From: CAZITB01 sp964542055
GTDB taxonomy: Bacteria; Planctomycetota; Phycisphaerae; Sedimentisphaerales; CAMDDF01
Assembly (NCBI GenBank): GCA_964542055.1
Contig: CAZITB010000057.1
Location: 1-18,021, forward strand
Length of the DNA stretch: 18,021 nt
Direction of reading: 5' to 3'
The notes beneath the pieces are model-generated. The model was not told the origin of the DNA, made no database searches, and saw nothing but the letters and a program-made list of their open reading frames with translations. The stretch's first letter is position 1; the number at the start of each line of letters is the position of its first letter. Shown in pieces: positions 12,331 to 18,021 of the stretch. The translations under genes and the position numbers were made by a program.

Positions 12331-14312
12331 ATGCGAAAACTAAAACTATCAATATTTTCAATAGTAATGGACAAAAGCAGCATCAAGCGGTGAAACCCTG
12401 TGATTTTCCTTTTGAAACCCGGTTTCGCAGTCACATGGACACTTACGGCTGGAGCCGGATATCTTCAAGAGGTAACGAAAAAGACGACTGGCTGAATATC
12501 ATTAAGAATGGAAGCCAGGAAAAGAATAGGCGTACAGCCTATATTCATATCCCGTTTTGCGGCACCCTGTGTACGTTCTGTAATTTCATGAGAAAGCCCG
12601 GCACCGCTGCGATGGCCGCTGATTATGCGCAACTGGTCATTCAGGAATTAAACTGGTATCAGAATTGCGGCTACGTCAATCAGGGAGGGTTTGAGGCACT
12701 GTATCTGGGGGGTGGAACGCCGTCACTATTACCTGCTGAAGCTATGTCGGAACTGCTGAATACTGCCCGCAAAACACTTGGGCTTGACAAAACGGCTGAA
12801 ATTACCATTGAGTCAACGGTCCATGATCTTACTCAGGAAAAACTTAACGCAATGGTCCAGTTCGGCGTAACACGCATAAGTCTGGGTGTACAAACGTTCA
12901 ATTCCGATACGCGAAGACAGTTGGGAAGACTTTCAGACAAGGATACGATTTACAGCACAATCGAAATGGCAAGAAAGGCTGGAATCAAAACCATTTCTTC
13001 TGACATTCTTTATCGCCTGCCGGGTCAAAATCTTCAGGGATTCCAGGCTGATCTTGAATGCGCGGTCGAGTTAAACCTGGATGGTGTATCTTTGTATCCT
13101 TTGATTGCCATGGGCGGTACACCATTAGAGAAACGATTGAAAGAGAACAAAATTGCCCCATTACCGGATTTATCTATCGAACTTGAACAATGCAAAGCGG
13201 CTCGAAAGTTCCTGATCGAGGCTGGTTACCAACAGGACACATGCACTCATTTTGTCAAACCAACAGATCGAAATCTCTATGCTAATATCCGTCTGGATGA
13301 TGGAGACTGTCTGCCGATTGGAACAGGTGCTGGCGGCTATCTTGGCCCGCTTGTATTAATGAACGCCATGGATAAACAAATGTACCAGATGCAAATTGCA
13401 AGCGGAAATTCTGGCTATATGGCTTCTGTTCTGCTGCCGTCAAAATCCAGATTGCTTCGGTCTGTTACCGGTCAGCTTCAGCGTGGATTTCTCAATGTTG
13501 ATACTGTTTGGCAAGATGAGACATTGGAACCGAAAACTATTCTGCAGGAAAAGGTCGATCAGTGCCTGGAAAAAGGACTATTAGAAAAAGATGGACGGCA
13601 GTACCAATTAACTGATGATGGATGGTGCTGGTGTTATAACATTGCAGCTGATTTTGCGGATATTGGCAAAAATAAAAACACTGCCAACACTGTTATAATG
13701 CCGTCTTTCCAAGCAGACAAAACACATCCCCATATGTTAAAAGAAGGGAGTAACAAAAATAATCACTCCATGCGAGGCTTTTCATTAAAAGACATTTCTG
13801 TTCTGGGCGTTATGACGGCTTTGGTCGTAGTTGTTCAGTTCGCAGCGGCTATGCTGCTGCATATGACCGGCATTGCCATTATCCCCGGTCTGATGCAGTT
13901 TGTAATGGCATTTGCCTCCTGTATCATTTTATTTGTTGCACTGAAAAAAGTTCCCAAAGCTGGAGCCTTGAGCATTATGTCGGCAGTGTATTCTCTGGTA
14001 ACAATGCTGCTGTCCGGGAGCATTCTGATGGGATTTGGTTTGGTAATTGGAGGCGTCTTTGGCGATCTGACCGCAAAATGGCTTGGCGGAATTCAACGAA
14101 CGACTGCCTTGATTGCAGCCTTGGTCATCTATCGAACTTCTCAGACCGCATTCAGCAAGTTATATGCGTTCATCACTGAGATGACACAGGTACAATTTGT
14201 ATGGTATCTGGTAGTACTTTCAATCATCGCTTCAGCAATCGGTGCGGTTGCCGGAGGATTGGCCGGTATAAAACTAACGGCAAAGGTCTCAAAAGCGGGA
14301 GTGATGGCATGA
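12327..14312 (+). CDS. hutW: HutW/ChuW-type radical SAM heme-opening enzyme fused to an ECF transporter S component
   Basis: A 661-residue fusion. Residues 1-445 match HutW/ChuW radical SAM enzymes, which open heme without oxygen to a linear tetrapyrrole and free the iron. Visible marks are DFPFETRF near the start, YIHIPFCGTLCTFCNF (cluster Cys78, 82, 85), YLGGGTPSLLP (126-136), SLGVQTF, LPGQNLQ, GTGAGG (332-337) and the family tail LTDDGWCWCYNIA. A polar linker (about 446-482) leads to a hydrophobic domain of five or six helices (485-655), an ECF substrate-binding S component of the MptD/Trep_Strep type by look. No frameshift or internal stop separates the parts. It overlaps the Cys-rich peptide gene and the ECF T gene by four bases each. 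The fusion would place heme opening at the transporter mouth. The S substrate is inferred to be heme or another tetrapyrrole. Confidence 0.88.
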   Translation: MNAKTKTINIFNSNGQKQHQAVKPCDFPFETRFRSHMDTYGWSRISSRGNEKDDWLNIIKNGSQEKNRRTAYIHIPFCGTLCTFCNFMRKPGTAAMAADYAQLVIQELNWYQNCGYVNQGGFEALYLGGGTPSLLPAEAMSELLNTARKTLGLDKTAEITIESTVHDLTQEKLNAMVQFGVTRISLGVQTFNSDTRRQLGRLSDKDTIYSTIEMARKAGIKTISSDILYRLPGQNLQGFQADLECAVELNLDGVSLYPLIAMGGTPLEKRLKENKIAPLPDLSIELEQCKAARKFLIEAGYQQDTCTHFVKPTDRNLYANIRLDDGDCLPIGTGAGGYLGPLVLMNAMDKQMYQMQIASGNSGYMASVLLPSKSRLLRSVTGQLQRGFLNVDTVWQDETLEPKTILQEKVDQCLEKGLLEKDGRQYQLTDDGWCWCYNIAADFADIGKNKNTANTVIMPSFQADKTHPHMLKEGSNKNNHSMRGFSLKDISVLGVMTALVVVVQFAAAMLLHMTGIAIIPGLMQFVMAFASCIILFVALKKVPKAGALSIMSAVYSLVTMLLSGSILMGFGLVIGGVFGDLTAKWLGGIQRTTALIAALVIYRTSQTAFSKLYAFITEMTQVQFVWYLVVLSIIASAIGAVAGGLAGIKLTAKVSKAGVMA

Positions 14313-15061
14313 TACGCTCATTTATTCAGCGACTGGGACAGCGAAATCCGGATTGCCCGTTTGAACGGCTTGATCCCCGCTGTAAACTGATCATCCTCGT
14401 AACGCTAACTGTGATGATCATTTTCGGAAATGCAATTCTTTCCGTAGGTCTGTTTATAACTGCCGGTTTTCTCGCCTTTTTTACGAAGCTAATGAGATTA
14501 TTCCTTTTTACAAGTATTTTTGCGGCTTTTCTTTGGGCTGTTTTTATGCTGATATTTCAATATGCCCTGAACAAACCGATGGAAGATCCCGAAGCCATGT
14601 TTATTGGAATGATTTTCAGGGGCACCGCACTGGCAACCACCGGGTTGTGGTTTGCTGTGACCACTAAATTGCGGGATATGACCATCGCACTTGAAGCCTG
14701 GAGAATCCCGGATATTATTATCCTGCCGCTGACAATTGCGGTTAGGTTTATACCGACATTGCTCAACGAATCTCTGGTAATTCACGATTCCATGCGGCTT
14801 CGGCGACTGGCTCATCGAAAGCGTGAACTATTTACCCAGCCCCATTTAATCGGACAGAGCTATATGTCACTGGTAACGATCCGAAGCCTGAAAATGGCAG
14901 ATGAACTTGCCGCTGTTGCTGAAACACGTGGGTTGGCTCGCCCGAACCAAAGGCAGTTTCTCAAACAGGCAATATTCAAGAAAAATGACTACTATGCCCT
15001 GAGCATTCTGTTGGGACTGATCGTTTTTTTAACCGCAATATCATTATTCGTAAAATTATAA
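14309..15061 (+). CDS. ECF transporter T component (CbiQ-like)
   Basis: A 250-residue membrane protein linking the S component to the ATPases of an energy-coupling factor transporter. Features are the N-terminal LDPRCKLIILVTLTV entry helix, further helices to about residue 155, and the two cytoplasmic coupling motifs: RLRRLAHR (163-170) and AETRGLARP (204-212), the Ala-x-x-Arg-Gly type that docks into the ATPase pair. A last helix ends the protein. The start is the ATG at 14309, overlapping the stop of the fusion gene by four bases; an in-frame start at 14201 would lie well inside that gene. It in turn overlaps the ATPase gene by one base (TAATG). This tight order, S-T-A, means a dedicated Group I ECF system and not a shared module. 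Confidence 0.92.
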   Translation: MIRSFIQRLGQRNPDCPFERLDPRCKLIILVTLTVMIIFGNAILSVGLFITAGFLAFFTKLMRLFLFTSIFAAFLWAVFMLIFQYALNKPMEDPEAMFIGMIFRGTALATTGLWFAVTTKLRDMTIALEAWRIPDIIILPLTIAVRFIPTLLNESLVIHDSMRLRRLAHRKRELFTQPHLIGQSYMSLVTIRSLKMADELAAVAETRGLARPNQRQFLKQAIFKKNDYYALSILLGLIVFLTAISLFVKL

Positions 15062-16533
15062 TGCTAAAAATAGAAAATTTAACATTCACTTATACCAGAC
15101 AGGATGAACCGGCTTTAAGAGATATCAATATTGATATCTCTCCCGGCAGGCTGGTGCTGCTGACAGGCCCTTCCGGTAGCGGCAAATCTACGCTTCTGCA
15201 TTGCATCAACGGCCTGGCCCAAATGCACTACGGCGGTAAACTTGAAGGCGATATCTGGATTGCGGGACGAGAAACCGCCGGAAAAACACTTTGGCAAATC
15301 AGTGAGTTGACAGGTACCGTTTTTCAGAACCCAAATACGCAGTTTTTCCAGCTTACGGTCGAAGATGAAATAGCCTTTGGTCTTGAGCATTCAGGTCTCG
15401 ACCGACAGGCAATAAAAAAGCGAATCAATAAAGCAATAGAAGACGTTGAAATCGAGTCCATTAGAAATCGAGATATTTTCACATTGTCCTCTGGCGAAAA
15501 ACAGAAGGTGGCTCTGGCATCAATTCTTGCGATGGATCAGCCTCTGCTTCTTCTGGATGAACCAACGGCAAATCTGGATATCCCCTCAATTCATGAATTG
15601 AAAAAACTGCTGGCCAAATTAAAGAACCAGGGCAGGACAATTATTGTTTCCGAGCATCGGCTATGGTATTTAAGAGAATTGGCAGATCAGGTGATTGTAA
15701 TTAAAGATGGACAGCTAATTTATGACGGCAAGCCGGAAATACTGAATTCATTTCAATTCCGCAGTGAAAATGGTTTACGAATATGGGATCAGCCTCCGGA
15801 AATTACAGATTCTGTGGTTAATGATTTCAAGAAGCAGACATTACTGGAAGCAAACTGTCTTTCAGGAGGAGCGAACAAAAATAAAGACATTCTCAATGAT
15901 GTGAATCTATCATTTAAGACAGGAGAATGTGTCGCAATCATGGGGCATAACGGAGTCGGCAAAACGATGTTGTCCCGCATGTTGACTGGCCTGCAAAAAG
16001 AAAGCAACGGAATGATTTCAATCAAAGGCAATCCATGTAAATACAGGCAGCGAATTGGAAAGATTGGATGTGTTACCCAGCAGGCCGAGCAGCAGTTATT
16101 TTCTGATACAGTTCTTGGTGAATTACTTCTGAATCCAAAAGATAACCCGATGGATGCCGATAAAGCAAAGGATGTTTTAAGTCAATATGGTCTGATTGCC
16201 TTGAAAGACCGTCATCCGCAAACCCTCTCCGGCGGTGAAAAACAGCGTCTGGCAATTGCCGCATCCATAGCGATGGACAATGATATTATTATTCTTGATG
16301 AACCCACCAGCGGAATGGATAAAAAGAGAATGAGAATGCTTGCCCTGGAAGTCAGAAAGCTTTGTAGCCGAGGCATACTGGTAATCATTATCACACATGA
16401 TATTGAACTGGTCGCACTATGCTGCGATAAAATAGCTTGGATGGAAAATGGAACCGTCGCAAAAACATTGGAACGCAATGAATATAATGAATTATGGGTA
16501 TCTCTAAAGATCAGCGATAAACCCTGTTCTTGA
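15061..16533 (+). CDS. ECF transporter ATPase, two nucleotide-binding domains in one chain
   Basis: A 490-residue protein that contains both ATPases of the ECF module. The first domain has Walker A GPSGSGKST (36-44), signature LSSGEKQKVALA (142-153) and Walker B LLLLDEPTANLD (162-173). The second has Walker A GHNGVGKT (295-302), signature LSGGEKQRLAIA (389-400) and Walker B IIILDEPTSGMD (409-420). Q-loop stretches NPNTQFFQLTVEDEIAFG and TQQAEQQLFSDTVLGELL contain the Q-helix features typical of ECF ATPases. Double-length forms of this kind (YkoD/ThiX style) are known. It would drive uptake of the substrate bound by the fused S component, at the inner face of the membrane. A 6-bp hairpin spans its stop codon but has no T-run. 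Confidence 0.95.
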   Translation: MLKIENLTFTYTRQDEPALRDINIDISPGRLVLLTGPSGSGKSTLLHCINGLAQMHYGGKLEGDIWIAGRETAGKTLWQISELTGTVFQNPNTQFFQLTVEDEIAFGLEHSGLDRQAIKKRINKAIEDVEIESIRNRDIFTLSSGEKQKVALASILAMDQPLLLLDEPTANLDIPSIHELKKLLAKLKNQGRTIIVSEHRLWYLRELADQVIVIKDGQLIYDGKPEILNSFQFRSENGLRIWDQPPEITDSVVNDFKKQTLLEANCLSGGANKNKDILNDVNLSFKTGECVAIMGHNGVGKTMLSRMLTGLQKESNGMISIKGNPCKYRQRIGKIGCVTQQAEQQLFSDTVLGELLLNPKDNPMDADKAKDVLSQYGLIALKDRHPQTLSGGEKQRLAIAASIAMDNDIIILDEPTSGMDKKRMRMLALEVRKLCSRGILVIIITHDIELVALCCDKIAWMENGTVAKTLERNEYNELWVSLKISDKPCS

Positions 16534-16564
16534 CATTAAAAACAGGTATGAAAACGAATTTTTT

Positions 16565-16578
16565 ATAGGTTGCCTTAT
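16565..16578 (+). promoter_or_regulatory. Candidate DtxR-like site before the flavodoxin gene
   Basis: In the 84-base gap before the flavodoxin, ATAGG-TTG-CCTTAT forms an imperfect inverted repeat. It resembles the feo operator (shared AGGT and CTTATT parts with a shorter centre). A TTGCCT (16570) and TAAAAT (16591) could be weak -35 and -10 boxes with a short 15-base spacer. This suggests a second, iron-controlled start for the flavodoxin and PNPOx genes, with low certainty. Confidence 0.3.
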
Positions 16579-16617
16579 TTATTAAACTATTAAAATTTGA
16601 AAGAGCAGAAAGGCATA

Positions 16618-17151
16618 ATGATGAAATGCATGGTTGTTTACTCAAGTAAAACCGGAAATACAAAAATGATCGCTGATGCAATCTGTGAGGCATTGCCGCA
16701 GAGCACTGAAATATACCCTGTTCACAATTCTCCTGATCCAGACGAATATGATTTCATTGCAGTTGGAGGTTGGGTCGATAAAGGCATGCCCGATGAGGCA
16801 ATACAAAGCTATATGCAGAAAATCCATAATAAAAATATTGGAATATTTTTAACCTTGGGTGCCTATCCTGATTCTCAACATGCCTCAGAATCCATTCAAA
16901 AAGCCTGCGAATTGTTGAAAGACAATAATATTCTTGGCACATTTATTTGTCAGGGAAAAGTTGATCCCAAACTCATAGAAATGATGACCCAAATGACAAA
17001 AGACAAACCCGATCACCCACATGCTATGAATGATGAAAGAAAAGCCAGATTAGCCGAAGCCACTAAGCATCCTGACGAGCAGGACTGCCTAAATGCAGCA
17101 AAGGCTTTCAATAAAATACTTCAAAAATTGCAAGGAGCACCCAATGCGTAA
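16618..17151 (+). CDS. Flavodoxin family protein, likely electron donor for heme opening
   Basis: A 177-residue flavodoxin-like protein. The FMN phosphate loop is VVYSSKTGNTKMIA near the N-terminus, followed by the typical VGGWVDKGMPDEA and GIFLTLGAYPDS stretches of the flavodoxin fold. The C-terminal AEATKHPDEQDCLNAAKAF is an extension typical of a subgroup found beside heme-degradation genes. In Fusobacterium the flavodoxin HmuF is encoded with the radical SAM enzyme HmuW and supplies its electrons; the same role is inferred here. The start is ATGATG at 16618, after a GAAAGG site; a TTG at 16597 is less likely. It comes 84 bases after the ATPase gene and may be read through or have its own promoter. 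The gene overlaps the PNPOx gene by eight bases. Confidence 0.88.
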   Translation: MMKCMVVYSSKTGNTKMIADAICEALPQSTEIYPVHNSPDPDEYDFIAVGGWVDKGMPDEAIQSYMQKIHNKNIGIFLTLGAYPDSQHASESIQKACELLKDNNILGTFICQGKVDPKLIEMMTQMTKDKPDHPHAMNDERKARLAEATKHPDEQDCLNAAKAFNKILQKLQGAPNA

Positions 17152-17566
17152 AATGACAGAAGTCGAAATAAACGACCTTGTACAAAACTCAAACTGGGCA
17201 ACAATCTGCACGGTTAGCCCCGAAGGACTGCCTTATGCTGTCGAAGCCACTTATTTTATGGATGGCGACTGTATTGGCTTTATGATCAATCCAAGAGGCC
17301 GAACAATGCAAAATCTTAAGCAGAATCCGAATCTTCTTTTAAAGATCACTCAGGCCAGCGGCGATCTCTCCAAATGGGCAGGAATAAGCCTTTTTGGAAC
17401 CGGCCAGAATATAACCGACCCCATTGAAATTCAAAAAGGCTGGGAGCTGCTCAGTGAGGTTATGAATACCGATTATAGCAAAATATCAGAAAAGTTTATC
17501 GGCACAGGAAAACTATCACCATATCTTAGATGCAAAATATCTCAAAATACAGGCCGATGCAACTAA
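17144..17566 (+). CDS. Pyridoxamine 5'-phosphate oxidase-like split-barrel protein
   Basis: A 140-residue single-domain flavin-binding split barrel. Recognisable parts are NSNWATICTVSPEGLPYAVE, the first strands of the fold, then FMINPRGRTMQNLKQNPNLL and FGTGQ. Such proteins bind FMN, F420 or heme. HutZ and HugZ, which act in heme use, belong to the same wider fold but carry a C-terminal heme-binding extension that is not seen here. Given the neighbours, a role in heme handling or in reducing the tetrapyrrole product is plausible, but vitamin B6 metabolism is unlikely for so short a form. Start: ATG at 17144 with an AAGGAG site, overlapping the end of the flavodoxin gene; an earlier in-frame start at 17093 would lie inside it. 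Last recognisable gene of the operon, with no clear terminator after it. Confidence 0.85.
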   Translation: MRKMTEVEINDLVQNSNWATICTVSPEGLPYAVEATYFMDGDCIGFMINPRGRTMQNLKQNPNLLLKITQASGDLSKWAGISLFGTGQNITDPIEIQKGWELLSEVMNTDYSKISEKFIGTGKLSPYLRCKISQNTGRCN

Positions 17567-17896
17567 ATTGCCTATTACTTTGTCGAACAGAAACGAGTAC
17601 AACCGAAATACAACCAAAGTTCTGATTACCTGAGAAAAACAAGAAAAGCTTATTTTTCAAGTCGATTAATAACAGGAACTTAAAAATAATCAAAAAATAC
17701 AAACATTTTAATATACGTTAGCCTTTACATAGTCCATTTGATCCGTTGACTTTTTAAACGGATGGGCAGTTGCCAAAGTATTCGTTAGCCGTTGTGCATC
17801 GGACATTCAAATCATAGGTGCCCCCCACGGCAGAAATGGTCTAATTTTTATTAGAACTCCGCTAAAATGCTTTCTTGATCCCAGTTGCCAAAAAAA
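17567..17896. other. Intergenic stretch without a recognisable gene
   Basis: About 330 A/T-rich bases without a convincing reading frame on either strand. It holds a near-perfect tandem 11-mer (TACAACCGAAA, TACAACCAAAG at 17598-17619), a 7-bp hairpin ATCCGTT/AACGGAT (17741-17763) without a T-run, and an 11-mer CAGTTGCCAAA present at 17767 and again at 17882. None is enough to name a site. GTTAGCC occurs at about 17718 and 17793 but no integron attC structure was found. Confidence 0.5.
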
Positions 17897-18021
17897 TTAT
17901 ATTCCCAATAATTCAACGGTATTGCTGAAATTCAGCATGTGCGTTGTTTCAGATTGGGTTTCCATCTCGCCTGCATAAACAACCGCGCCGGGCAAGGCCT
18001 CATCGAATCGATTACAGAAAT
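17897..18021 (-). CDS. Possible C-terminus of an unidentified protein, cut by the window edge
   Basis: The minus-strand frame entering from the right edge stays open for 40 codons and ends in TAA at 17899-17897. The visible residues include NRFDEALPGAVVYAGEMETQ and LNFSNTVELLGI. The composition looks like real protein, and the GC content rises toward the edge. The ALPG-VVYAG stretch recalls the ends of some AAA+ ATPases of the DUF4143 type, but this is too little to name a family. It is convergent with the PNPOx gene. Confidence 0.45.
   Translation of the reverse strand, partial: FCNRFDEALPGAVVYAGEMETQSETTHMLNFSNTVELLGI

Noticed and set aside
13734..13770. Possible separate start of the ECF S component at an internal ATG.
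   Set aside because: Neither ATG has a ribosome site at proper distance and the frame is continuous with the radical SAM part, so a fusion is the simpler reading.
16515..16553. CCTGTT/AACAGG hairpin at the ATPase stop codon as a terminator.
   Set aside because: Short 6-bp stem, 12-base loop and no T-run directly after.
17741..17763. Hairpin ATCCGTT/AACGGAT as terminator of the heme operon.
   Set aside because: No T-run follows on either strand and it lies about 175 bases after the last gene.
17711..17830. GTTAGCC repeats and a hairpin that recall integron attC sites.
   Set aside because: GTTAGCC does not fit the GTTRRRY core, there are no matching inner boxes and no integrase or cassette in view.
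1..18021. CRISPR arrays, tRNA or rRNA genes, prophage genes.
   Set aside because: No regularly spaced repeats, no cloverleaf or rRNA-like stretches and no phage structural or integrase genes were seen on either strand.

Overview
The window looks like a chromosomal segment of an anaerobic planctomycete, probably Phycisphaerae/Sedimentisphaerales. This is inferred from the mix of secreted proteins with PEP-CTERM tails, secreted proteins with type I dockerin tails, and pseudopilins with an H-X9-DG motif, alongside FeoB and an oxygen-independent heme-opening enzyme. Most of it reads as one iron and heme acquisition island, interrupted by one insertion sequence of visibly higher GC content.

Left part (1-4836). 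The window opens with the 3' end of an ABC-2 permease gene, then a lipoprotein-type amidase. Both are on the plus strand. A complete IS630-family element (1211-2343) follows. Removing it with one copy of the TA target joins two flanking pieces into a 72-residue, two-helix membrane protein with a CPFC motif, so the element appears to have broken a real small gene. That gene was the last of a minus-strand cassette: PEP-CTERM protein (4000-4836), pseudopilin (3245-4012), dockerin protein (2433-3218), small CPFC protein. The PEP-CTERM and dockerin proteins are paralogues with different C-terminal tails.

Centre (4929-9326). A Fur-family regulator and a small Cys/His-rich membrane protein run leftward from a strong promoter that carries a palindrome. 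Divergently, a DtxR-FeoA fusion, FeoB, an 81-residue unknown and HemP form one operon. It starts at a promoter overlapped by a DtxR-like operator and ends at a clear terminator.

Right part (9447-17566). A second surface cassette (PEP-CTERM protein, dockerin protein, pseudopilin) runs directly into a 43-residue Cys-rich peptide gene. That gene overlaps the gene for a HutW/ChuW-type radical SAM enzyme fused to an ECF transporter S component. Overlapping ECF T and double-ATPase genes follow, then a flavodoxin and a PNPOx-like split-barrel protein. The inferred flow is surface capture, import by a Group I ECF transporter whose substrate subunit is tied to the heme-opening enzyme, flavodoxin-driven ring opening, and iron release. 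The link from the secreted cassette to heme is inference from gene order and has not been shown.

The last 455 bases hold little: a stretch without a convincing gene, then the 3' end of a possible minus-strand gene.
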